11,516 nt of DNA, taken from the NCBI GenBank assembly GCA_051872535.1, contig JBJEDY010000034.1, positions 1 through 11,516 of the forward strand. The letters are read 5' to 3'. Within the stretch, counting starts at the first letter, position 1; the number at the start of each line of letters is the position of its first letter. The position numbers were made by a program, and so were the translations under genes. Source of the DNA: CAOJBM01 sp051872535. GTDB lineage: Bacteria; Bacillota_I; Bacilli_A; RF39; UBA660. This document shows, in pieces, positions 1 to 6,817 of this stretch. The notes below the pieces were generated by a model. That model was not told where the DNA came from. It worked only from the letters and a program-made list of their open reading frames with translations, and made no database searches.

Positions 1-331
1 CTAATATTACAGCATTCGCCCATTTCTTTTCACAATAACTATACCACTTAGTACTAGTATCAGCTTTCTTTACTGTTCCATCATCTGCTATTGTTACTGG
101 GATTAAGTCTCCACTTATTACTGGTGATGTAGTTGGTTCACTACAACTTACTACTCCACTATCTAACTTATCATATAGTTCATTTAAACTATCACTAACA
201 TTTGTTTTTTCAGTTTTACTACTACTAAATGTTATATTATTGGCATTTGTTACTAGTGCTGCTGTTACTATTATAGTTGTTCCTAATATTAAACCAACTA
301 GAAATATAACTATTAATTTCATTTTTTGCAT
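1..331 (-). CDS. Predicted secreted or surface protein, N-terminal 110 residues (runs off left edge)
   Basis: The frame is open from ATG at 331 to the window edge, so only the N-terminus is visible. It begins MQKMKLIVIFLVGLILG, a short basic start and a hydrophobic segment at about residues 5-27, which looks like a signal peptide or membrane anchor. A Ser/Thr-rich stretch follows, then SDSLNELYDKLDSG, then a segment with GDLIPVTI and WYSYCEKKWANAV. From memory, that last pattern recurs in large secreted proteins of gut Bacillota of unknown function; I cannot name a domain. TAAGG lies about 12 bases before the first ATG; a second in-frame ATG at 322 has no better ribosome site. The gene follows the ftsW-like gene by 89 bases and appears to have its own promoter with a G9 spacer. 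Gene and secretion signal are well supported; function is unknown. Confidence 0.75.
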   Translation of the reverse strand, partial: MQKMKLIVIFLVGLILGTTIIVTAALVTNANNITFSSSKTEKTNVSDSLNELYDKLDSGVVSCSEPTTSPVISGDLIPVTIADDGTVKKADTSTKWYSYCEKKWANAVIL

Positions 332-367
332 ACAATACCACGACCTTACTTTACATTTTCTACTGGT

Positions 368-394
368 ATTGTACCCCCCCCCGGTCTTTGTCAA
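368..394 (-). promoter_or_regulatory. Predicted promoter of the secreted protein gene, with a G9 tract in the spacer
   Basis: Read on the minus strand there is a perfect -35 TTGACA (389-394), a 15-base spacer and a -10 TACAAT (368-373, 5 of 6 consensus). The nine bases of the spacer next to the -10 are all G (374-382). A start about seven bases past the -10 would give a leader of about 30 bases containing TAAGG ahead of ATG 331. The spacer is two bases short of the 17-base optimum, so changes in G-tract length would alter promoter strength directly. Confidence 0.6.
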
Positions 395-418
395 GTTGAC
401 ACTTTTTTGTGTCAAGTT
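389..418. repeat. Overlapping direct and inverted repeats of a TTGACA-like word, possible operator
   Basis: The perfect inverted repeat TTGACAC-TTTTTT-GTGTCAA spans 396-415 (7-bp arms, 6-base loop). A direct repeat of TGTCAAGTT occurs at 389-397 and 410-418, 21 bp or two helical turns apart. One copy contains the -35 box of the promoter at 368-394. No T-run follows the hairpin on either strand, so it is not a normal terminator. The position fits a regulator site, but no family can be assigned. Confidence 0.4.
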
Positions 419-420
419 TG

Positions 421-1512
421 TTAAGAATTTTTACTAATATTTAGAATTATTCCTATCATTATCATTGAAACCATTAAACTACTACCACCATAAGATAAAA
501 AAGGTAAAGTTACACCTGTTACAGGAATTAAACCTACAACAACCATTAAATTAATAATAGCTTGAATAATTATTCCAAAGCCAAGACCAAAAGATAAGTA
601 TTTGGCAAAAGGATCTGGAGATGATTTTGATATTTTTAAAATCCTAACAAAGATCGTAATAAATAAAATAGTAACTATTAAAACCCCAAGAAATCCAAAT
701 TCTTCTGAAATAATAGAAAATATAAAATCAGTTTGCGGTTCTGGTAAATAGAAATGTTTTTGTCTCGAATGCATAAATCCTTGTCCTAATAAGCCACCTG
801 GACCGATTGCATATAAACTTTGAATAATTTGAAAACCACTACCTAAAGGGTCAACCCAAGGATTTAAATAAGATACAATACGAGCCATACGATATGGTGC
901 CGCAATTATAAGTCCTGCTATACCTAATAAGGCTAAAAAACCAATTCGAATAAAAAAACTTAGTTTAACTCCAGAGATAAAAATAATGGCTACTAAAGTT
1001 ACAACAATAACAAAAGCTGTCCCAAAATCTGGTTCTAACATAATTAATAAAAAGAATAGACCTATAATTAAGAAAAGAGGCATTAATCCTTTTAAAATAT
1101 TACGAATAGCTTTTTCATTACTAACAAGATATTTACTAACATAAATAATAAGACCTATTTTGGCAAATTCTGATGGTTGAATACCTAATCCACCTATTCC
1201 AAACCAGCTTCGACTTCCATTTCTGATAGTTCCTATACCTGGGATTAAGACTAATAAAAGTAATAAAAAGCAAACTAATAATATTAAGTTTGCTTTGTTT
1301 TTATACAATTTATAATCTACTTTTGATACAATGTTTAATAATATTATTCCAATTATGGCAAATATTACTTGTGACTTTACATATTTAAATGGATCATTAA
1401 ATTTATATTCAGCCCAAATATAACTAGACGAATAGACCATAATAACTCCAAATGCTGTAAGAGCAACTACAGCTAAAAAGAGAATTATATCAAATTTGTT
1501 CTTTTTCACCAT
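421..1512 (-). CDS. ftsW: SEDS-family peptidoglycan glycosyltransferase, FtsW/SpoVE type
   Basis: This 363-residue membrane protein polymerises lipid II into glycan strands, working with a class B PBP. About ten hydrophobic segments run from residue 7 to 360. Visible SEDS signatures are NGSRSWFGIG (98-107), QPSEFAK (112-118), LEPDFGT (159-165), NPWVDPLGSGFQ (217-228), LPEPQTDFIF (256-265) and PVTGVTLPFLSYGGSS (330-345). D262 in TDFIF aligns with the catalytic aspartate of Escherichia coli FtsW (D297). The PVTGVTLPF form and the position after mraY favour FtsW/SpoVE over RodA. The ATG follows AAAAAAGGGGG by three bases. mraY ends 21 bases upstream, so the two are probably co-transcribed. murD, which lies between them in Bacillus, is absent. 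Whether it serves division, sporulation or both cannot be told from sequence. No clear terminator follows. Confidence 0.93.
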   Translation of the reverse strand: MVKKNKFDIILFLAVVALTAFGVIMVYSSSYIWAEYKFNDPFKYVKSQVIFAIIGIILLNIVSKVDYKLYKNKANLILLVCFLLLLLVLIPGIGTIRNGSRSWFGIGGLGIQPSEFAKIGLIIYVSKYLVSNEKAIRNILKGLMPLFLIIGLFFLLIMLEPDFGTAFVIVVTLVAIIFISGVKLSFFIRIGFLALLGIAGLIIAAPYRMARIVSYLNPWVDPLGSGFQIIQSLYAIGPGGLLGQGFMHSRQKHFYLPEPQTDFIFSIISEEFGFLGVLIVTILFITIFVRILKISKSSPDPFAKYLSFGLGFGIIIQAIINLMVVVGLIPVTGVTLPFLSYGGSSLMVSMIMIGIILNISKNS

Positions 1513-1533
1513 TATCCCCCTTTTTTGATGAAA

Positions 1534-2526
1534 TTACATCCAAACGCCATATGTTATTGCAATCATTGCCAAGATTAAACCAACTGTCCAAAATAATTTA
1601 ACAATATCATTTTCAGCCCATCCAAGTTGTTCAAAGTGATGATGGATAGGAGCCATTTTAAATACTTTGCGTTTAAATTTAATAATAGCAATCATTTGAA
1701 TTAAAGAACTTAGTGTTTCAATAACAAATACTGCTCCTACTAAAGCTAATGATAATTCATGTCTTGTTAGAATTGCAATAGTAGCTAAAGCCCCACCTAA
1801 AGCTAAAGAACCAGTATCTCCCATAAAAACTTTAGCTTTATGAGTATTAAATAATAAGAAACCTAATAAAGAACCTACTAAGACAAAACAGAATATCGCT
1901 AGTTCTTGATATCCTTCTAACCATCTAGTATTCCAAGCTAATATGCCATATGTAAAAAAGGCAATTGCTGATAATCCTCCTGCTAAACCATCTAAACCAT
2001 CAGTTATGTTAACGGCATTAGAAGTTCCAACTAATAAGAATAAAATAAAAATTCCATAAACCCAACCGAGATTAATATCGATATTTAACGAAGATATCTC
2101 TAAAGTAGGATTTCCTCCATTACGCATATAAATATAGAAAAATACTAATGCTATCAACATTTGAATAAGGAATTTCAACATAATACTTAATCCCTTATTA
2201 TTTTGATATCTTACTTTTAGAAAATCATCACAAAATCCTAAAACACTATATGCAACAAAAACCATAACTAAAATAATAAGATTGTGACTAATATCAATAC
2301 TACCACGAAAATACAGAAGTAGTAATGTAATAATAGTTGGAATAATAAATATAAATGCTCCCATTGTTGGAGTTCCATTTTTAATTTGATGTCTTTCTCC
2401 TAATGTTTCACTAACACTTTGTTTTACTTTAATTTTTTTTAATAATGGAATTAAGACAATTCCAGATACAACTGCAAGAACGAAACCAATCATCATTGCC
2501 ATAGCTGTTTTAGCTAAAATAAGCAT
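1534..2526 (-). CDS. mraY: Phospho-N-acetylmuramoyl-pentapeptide transferase (lipid I synthase)
   Basis: MraY transfers phospho-MurNAc-pentapeptide from UDP to undecaprenyl phosphate at the inner face of the membrane, forming lipid I. The 330-residue length is normal for the family. About ten membrane segments are visible. Conserved motifs are GTPTMG (51-56), CDDFLK with the aspartate pair D100-D101, NITDGLDGLAGG (173-184, D176 and D179), FMGDTGS (234-240, D237) and APIHHHFE (292-299). The first motif reads TPTMGA where TPTMGG is usual; this is probably harmless. ATG 2526 is preceded five bases away by AGAGGTG. It lies between the spoVD-like and ftsW-like genes, 86 bases after the first and 21 before the second. 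A TATAAT in the upstream gap suggests an extra promoter. Confidence 0.97.
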   Translation of the reverse strand: MLILAKTAMAMMIGFVLAVVSGIVLIPLLKKIKVKQSVSETLGERHQIKNGTPTMGAFIFIIPTIITLLLLYFRGSIDISHNLIILVMVFVAYSVLGFCDDFLKVRYQNNKGLSIMLKFLIQMLIALVFFYIYMRNGGNPTLEISSLNIDINLGWVYGIFILFLLVGTSNAVNITDGLDGLAGGLSAIAFFTYGILAWNTRWLEGYQELAIFCFVLVGSLLGFLLFNTHKAKVFMGDTGSLALGGALATIAILTRHELSLALVGAVFVIETLSSLIQMIAIIKFKRKVFKMAPIHHHFEQLGWAENDIVKLFWTVGLILAMIAITYGVWM

Positions 2527-2547
2527 AAAAACACCTCTTTCTCCATT

Positions 2548-2553
2548 ATTATA
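2548..2553 (-). promoter_or_regulatory. Possible internal -10 box upstream of mraY
   Basis: A perfect TATAAT reads on the minus strand in the 86-base gap between the spoVD-like gene and mraY, about 21 bases before the mraY ATG. No good -35 is seen: TCAACA is present but at a 19-base spacing. In such A+T-rich DNA a lone -10 match is weak evidence. The rest of the gap shows no hairpin or other element. Confidence 0.3.
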
Positions 2554-2612
2554 CTACTTGTAAGTTTTTATATGTTGATTGTACTAAAAATATTTACACT
2601 ATATTAACATTA

Positions 2613-4520
2613 TCAATTTGTTAGATAAATTCTAATTGTACTACCTTCTTTTACATATACTTCTCCTTTTGGTTCTTGATATAATACTTTATTCCCAGTT
2701 CCAGATGTTACGATACCATAACCTTTTAATGTTTTCTTAGCTTCATCAATAGTCATACCCTCCACATTAGGTAAGATATAGTATTTAGTATCTAACCAAT
2801 TATATTCACGAGGCATTACTTCTTTACTAGGCTTTATATCAAAAATGCTTATAGCTTCTTTTAAAATGGTTTTAGCTACTGGAGCAGAAACTGTCCCTCC
2901 ATATTGGGTTATACCTTTAGGGTTATCAATTGCAACATAGACAACTATTTGTGGATTATCAGCAGGCATAAAACCGATGAAAGAAACAATATAATTACCT
3001 ACCATATATTTTCCATCTTGAACTTTTTGAGCCGTTCCAGTTTTTCCACCTACTCGGTAATTTTCAATGTAAGCATTACGTCCTGTTCCATTTGCGACGA
3101 CACTTTCTAAAGTAAAACGTACTAATTTAGAAGTGTCTTCACTTATTACTCTTCTCACTTCTTTTTTGGTATTTTCAACTATAACTGATTTAGTTTCTGG
3201 TTCTAAGATTCTTTTAACAATATAAGGTTTATATAATATACCTCCATTTATAGCCGCTGATACCCCTGTTACTTGTTGAATTGGTGTAACACTTATTCCT
3301 TGGCCAAAAGAAGTTGTAGCTAGTTCAACAGGTCCTACTTTATCCATATTAAACATAATTCCTGATGATTCACCATTCAAATCTATCCCAGTCTTTGACC
3401 CAAAGCCAAAATTATTAATATAATTAAATAATCGTTCTTTTCCTAGTTTTTGACCCATTACTACAAAACCAGGATTACAAGAGTTTTCAACAACTTGTAA
3501 GAAAGTTTCACTTCCATGTCCGCCAGCTTTCCAGCATTTAATTCTTGCACCATCAACATGAATGCTACCACTATCATGATAATGATCCTCAAAAAGATTG
3601 ATAGTTTTCTCTTCTAATGATGCAGCTAATGTAATTATTTTGAATGTTGAACCTGGTTCATAAGTCATCCATATTGGAAGATTACGATTTATAACATCTG
3701 TACTTGCTTCTTCATAATGATTAGAATTAAATGTTGGACGACTAGCCATTCCAAGTACTTCGGAAGTATTAGGATCCATTGCTAAAATCAAAGCACTATC
3801 GGGATTATATTTAGAAACTACATTATTTAGTTCATTTTCAATAGCTAATTGTAAATCAATATCAATTGTTAATGCGACATCCATTCCACTAATCGGTTCT
3901 TGATAAACTTCATTTAAAGATAATCGATTTCCTTTTCCATCACTAAAATATTTAATAGCACCATCACTACCTGTTAAATAATCATTGTACTCTAATTCAA
4001 TACCAGATAAACCTTGATTATCAATTCCGACATAACCTAATGTATGTGATAGAACTTCATTATAAGGATAATACCTTTTGGATTCTTTTAATAAATAAAC
4101 ACCTTCATAGTTTAAGTTTTTTATTTTTTCAGCTATTTCATAGCTAAGTTGTCTACCTTCAGGATGAACTCTTTCGATTGAACTTCTTTTACTAGCATGC
4201 TCATAAATAACTTCATAACTTACTCCTAGTATTTCAGCAATATCTTTAGAAACAGCTTCTTTATCTTTAATTTGATTAGGAATTAAAACAAGTGACGTTG
4301 TTGTAATATTAGTTGCTAATACTTTTCCATTACGATCTAAAATACGACCACGATCTGCTTTAAGTGGTAAATTACGACTCCATAATCCTTCAGCTAAACT
4401 ATTTAATTTTTTATATTGGAAAACCTGAATATAAAAGACTTTACCAATAATGGCAATGACAAAAAACGCTATAACAACAAAAACAAAATTTATTCTACTA
4501 TGAGTCGTTTTAGAAAACAT
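2613..4520 (-). CDS. Class B penicillin-binding protein, SpoVD-like, with one PASTA domain
   Basis: This 635-residue D,D-transpeptidase crosslinks peptidoglycan outside the membrane. An N-terminal anchor lies at about 11-34, a dimerisation/pedestal domain (DRGRILDRNG, 56-65) up to about 200, and the transpeptidase domain at about 215-560. Active-site motifs are STFK (291-294, nucleophile S291), SCN (347-349) and KTGT (493-496). One PASTA domain closes the protein (about 578-635). The best-known relative is Bacillus SpoVD, of similar length with one PASTA; order before mraY and spoVE/ftsW agrees. C329 and C348 are 19 residues apart, matching the redox-regulated pair recalled for SpoVD (C332/C351). 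No neighbouring gene proves sporulation, so it could be a second vegetative PBP. Translation starts at ATG 4520 after GGTGA. The stop is TGA followed at once by TAA. Confidence 0.9.
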   Translation of the reverse strand: MFSKTTHSRINFVFVVIAFFVIAIIGKVFYIQVFQYKKLNSLAEGLWSRNLPLKADRGRILDRNGKVLATNITTTSLVLIPNQIKDKEAVSKDIAEILGVSYEVIYEHASKRSSIERVHPEGRQLSYEIAEKIKNLNYEGVYLLKESKRYYPYNEVLSHTLGYVGIDNQGLSGIELEYNDYLTGSDGAIKYFSDGKGNRLSLNEVYQEPISGMDVALTIDIDLQLAIENELNNVVSKYNPDSALILAMDPNTSEVLGMASRPTFNSNHYEEASTDVINRNLPIWMTYEPGSTFKIITLAASLEEKTINLFEDHYHDSGSIHVDGARIKCWKAGGHGSETFLQVVENSCNPGFVVMGQKLGKERLFNYINNFGFGSKTGIDLNGESSGIMFNMDKVGPVELATTSFGQGISVTPIQQVTGVSAAINGGILYKPYIVKRILEPETKSVIVENTKKEVRRVISEDTSKLVRFTLESVVANGTGRNAYIENYRVGGKTGTAQKVQDGKYMVGNYIVSFIGFMPADNPQIVVYVAIDNPKGITQYGGTVSAPVAKTILKEAISIFDIKPSKEVMPREYNWLDTKYYILPNVEGMTIDEAKKTLKGYGIVTSGTGNKVLYQEPKGEVYVKEGSTIRIYLTN

Positions 4521-4534
4521 AGAATCACCAATAA

Positions 4535-4540
4535 ATTATA
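4535..4540 (-). promoter_or_regulatory. Probable -10 box of the spoVD-like/mraY/ftsW unit
   Basis: A perfect TATAAT reads on the minus strand 14 bases before the spoVD-like ATG, just after the terminator of the inserted gene pair. No consensus -35 is visible; the expected -35 site, about 4558-4563, coincides with the palindrome at 4556-4566. A promoter here is expected because the terminator upstream would otherwise cut these genes off. Confidence 0.4.
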
Positions 4541-4554
4541 TGTTTTTAAAAATA

Positions 4555-4567
4555 GATAATGATTATT
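4555..4567. promoter_or_regulatory. Fur/PerR/Zur-like palindrome at the spoVD-like promoter
   Basis: The core ATAATGATTAT (4556-4566) is a perfect 5-1-5 palindrome. With the flanking G at 4555 it matches 12 of the 14 specified bases of the 7-1-7 Fur box TGATAATNATTATCA, and its core fits the PerR box as well. It overlaps the expected -35 position of the promoter at 4535-4540. A+T-rich palindromes of this size arise by chance in such DNA, so this is a candidate only. Confidence 0.25.
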
Positions 4568-4575
4568 GCTCTTTT

Positions 4576-4616
4576 TTAAATTACAAAAGCATAGAGGAAA
4601 TTAATGCTCTATGCTT
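4576..4616 (-). terminator. Rho-independent terminator after the COG0523 GTPase gene
   Basis: On the minus strand a 10-bp perfect stem, AAGCATAGAG with CTCTATGCTT (4607-4616 and 4587-4596), encloses a 10-base loop and is followed by TTGTAATTT. It begins 17 bases past the GTPase stop codon. The T-run is interrupted, so termination may be partial. No matching T-run exists on the plus strand. Confidence 0.65.
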
Positions 4617-4632
4617 AAAAGTAAGTGTATTT

Positions 4633-5757
4633 TTATTTTATACAGTCGTTTAATTCAGAAATAATTTTTTCTTTATCCATATTTTGACCAATGAAAACAA
4701 TTTTATTCATACGATCTCCATAGAATGGATCCCATTCTTTTTTTATTTCCGGATTTTCATTTAAAACTCTCTCTATTTCTTTTGGGGACATTTCATCAAT
4801 TAACCAAAGTCCTGTTTCTTCTAAATTTTTCATTGTACCAGCTTGTTCATATAAATATGACATACTCTTATCATCGGCAAAGTACAAGATACCTTTAGTA
4901 CGAATAATATTCTTTGGCCATGGTTTATTTATAAAATCAAAGAATTTGTTTCGATCAAATGGATCACGGTTAAAATAGACAAATGTACCTATCCCATACT
5001 CGTCTACTTCACCATCTTCATCACTTTCAGGGTTTTCAATATACTTAATCCATCCTGCTGATGAAGCAGATGCTTCAAAATCAAACAAATGAGTATTTAA
5101 TAATTCTTTAATATCAACATCACAGTAATTTGTTTCAATTATTTTTGCTTCTGGTTGAAGAGTTTTAATAACACTTTTAATTCTTGCTAGTTCATCCTTA
5201 GATACTTCAGCAATTTTATTTAAAATAACAATATTACAGAACTCAAGTTGTTCAATGATTAAGTTTTCAATATCTTCATCTTTTATTTTAGTATTTAATA
5301 ATGAACTTCCACTATCAAATTCATCACTTAATCTTTTAGCATCAGTTACAGTTATAACACTATCTAATCTTACATCACTTAACATATTAGATGTATCAAT
5401 ATAGTTTTCTAACATTGTTATTGTTTGCGCAATAGGAATAGGTTCACATATACCTGATGCTTCAATCATAATATAGTCAAACTTATCCATATTAACTATT
5501 TCTTCAATTTGTTCAATTAAATCCATCTTTAAAGTACAACAGATACAACCATTTTGTAACGCCACTAATGATTCTTCTTTTTGTCCAACTATTCCGCCTT
5601 TTTCAATTAAAGATGCATCAATATTAACTTCGCCAATATCATTTACTATTACAGCTATTTTTAAATTATTTTCATTAGTTAAAATATGATTAATTAAAGT
5701 AGTTTTACCACTACCTAAATAACCAGTTAAAAGAGTTATAGGTATTATTTTACGCAT
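4633..5757 (-). CDS. COG0523 (CobW/YjiA/ZNG1-like) P-loop GTPase, putative metal chaperone
   Basis: COG0523 proteins use GTP hydrolysis to deliver metals, often zinc, to target proteins in the cytoplasm. The preferred start is ATG 5757 (374 residues); an in-frame GTG lies three codons upstream at 5766. Numbering from the GTG, the P-loop is GYLGSGKTT (15-23), the family metal motif CICC is at 74-77, and EASG (102-105) is Walker-B-like. The C-terminal CobW_C region covers about 255-377 with GTFVYFNRDPFD and GDRMNKIVFIGQ. The NKxD base motif reads NKIA (183-186), lacking the aspartate. Where many members carry a His-rich loop, an acidic stretch is seen at 248-256. The gene overlaps the preceding membrane protein gene by 8 bases, indicating coupled translation, and ends at a terminator. 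The metal and client are unknown. No metal-regulator site was found before this gene pair. Confidence 0.9.
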   Translation of the reverse strand: MRKIIPITLLTGYLGSGKTTLINHILTNENNLKIAVIVNDIGEVNIDASLIEKGGIVGQKEESLVALQNGCICCTLKMDLIEQIEEIVNMDKFDYIMIEASGICEPIPIAQTITMLENYIDTSNMLSDVRLDSVITVTDAKRLSDEFDSGSSLLNTKIKDEDIENLIIEQLEFCNIVILNKIAEVSKDELARIKSVIKTLQPEAKIIETNYCDVDIKELLNTHLFDFEASASSAGWIKYIENPESDEDGEVDEYGIGTFVYFNRDPFDRNKFFDFINKPWPKNIIRTKGILYFADDKSMSYLYEQAGTMKNLEETGLWLIDEMSPKEIERVLNENPEIKKEWDPFYGDRMNKIVFIGQNMDKEKIISELNDCIK

Positions 5758-6796
5758 ATGCTTCACTCGATTTCTTTTTCATATATTTAAGGATGTAATG
5801 GACAATTAAAGCACTAATACTTAAAATTGTAAGTATTGCTCCTACTTTGACCATACTATTAGTTAAAGAGTCAAGATCAGAAAGTTCTTTAACTGCTGAT
5901 ATAGCAACTTTACTTATTAATAAATATGTGATACCAACAATAGCTGTTGGAATAGATAATGTTTTTAAGAAACGGAAATTTTCTAAATTTAATAATACTA
6001 TTATTCCTATAAATATAACCATTAAAATAAGGATTGTATAATATATACTACCATTAAAAACGGCATTTATTACTCTTCTAATATCATTACCAGAATTTTC
6101 TTCAACAAATGATTCAAACTCATCTGTAAAAGCAGATGCAGCATTTGATACTTTTTGGCGATCAACTTTATTGCCAGTTTCTCTTTCATAATTATTAATT
6201 GAATTATTAATTAGTTTTTCTACAACTTTTTCATTTATTTGTAATTCATCTGTTACACCATAAGCATATTGAATGAATTGAGATGCAATTTCACTTAATA
6301 ATTCAATATTTTCATCATTATCATCAGTATATTCAAAGATGTCTTCTGGAATATTATTTTCTTTTAAAATACTAAGAACAGTATCTTCAAAATAAGCCTC
6401 TATTTCATCAATATCCATTTCATCAAGATCATATTTTTTTGCTATATTTTCAAGTTCTTCCTCATTTTGAATAGTATTGTTAATTTCCTTAGATTTTGTC
6501 ATTTCTTCTTGAGAAACATAAGCTAAATCATTTACATTAGTGTAACTATTACTTGAAGAAACTTTAATTATTTCTTCAATAAAACCATTACTAAAAGCCA
6601 TTTTTAATATAACTATAATTACAAAAGCATTTAAAGTTATAAAATAAAGGACTGAAAAGATAAATGTAAAGAATCTTTTTAATAACCATTTTGCTGTTTC
6701 GGCATTATTACTTTTTCTTTTAGGTTCTAGACCATTGTTTTCCATATTCATTGTTTCATAATCAACAACTTCTGAATCTTTAATATTTTCTTTCAT
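5750..6796 (-). CDS. Unrecognised four-pass membrane protein with large acidic extracytoplasmic domain
   Basis: I do not recognise this 348-residue protein. ATG 6796 is chosen because AGGAG lies 7 bases upstream; an in-frame GTG at 6847 lacks a ribosome site and would put part of the promoter inside the gene. An N-terminal hydrophilic tail (1-38, with PKRKSNN) is followed by a transmembrane helix at about 42-66. A region of about 180 residues rich in Glu, Asp and Asn then follows, and three more helices lie at about 251-270, 280-300 and 315-335. The protein ends in a short Lys-rich tail. By the positive-inside rule the acidic domain should face outside. There are no cysteines and no catalytic motif that I can see. 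It is followed by the COG0523 GTPase gene with an 8-base overlap. It may be a membrane partner or target of that GTPase, which is inference only. Confidence 0.8.
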   Translation of the reverse strand: MKENIKDSEVVDYETMNMENNGLEPKRKSNNAETAKWLLKRFFTFIFSVLYFITLNAFVIIVILKMAFSNGFIEEIIKVSSSNSYTNVNDLAYVSQEEMTKSKEINNTIQNEEELENIAKKYDLDEMDIDEIEAYFEDTVLSILKENNIPEDIFEYTDDNDENIELLSEIASQFIQYAYGVTDELQINEKVVEKLINNSINNYERETGNKVDRQKVSNAASAFTDEFESFVEENSGNDIRRVINAVFNGSIYYTILILMVIFIGIIVLLNLENFRFLKTLSIPTAIVGITYLLISKVAISAVKELSDLDSLTNSMVKVGAILTILSISALIVHYILKYMKKKSSEAYA

Positions 6797-6817
6797 ATTC
6801 TCACTCCTATTTATTAA

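Noticed and set aside
346..351. ATG-TAA start-stop pair in the leader of the secreted protein gene
   Set aside because: No ribosome site precedes it and such pairs are frequent by chance; no evidence of leader-peptide control.
396..415. Inverted repeat after ftsW as a transcription terminator
   Set aside because: The stem is 7 bp and no T-run follows on either strand, so a regulatory site is more likely.
2904..3110. Plus-strand open frames such as this one inside the spoVD-like gene, and similar ones inside rsmH, mraZ, the pbpB-like gene, the membrane protein gene and at 240-437
   Set aside because: They lie antisense to strong minus-strand coding sequence or the promoter region, lack ribosome sites and show no protein features.
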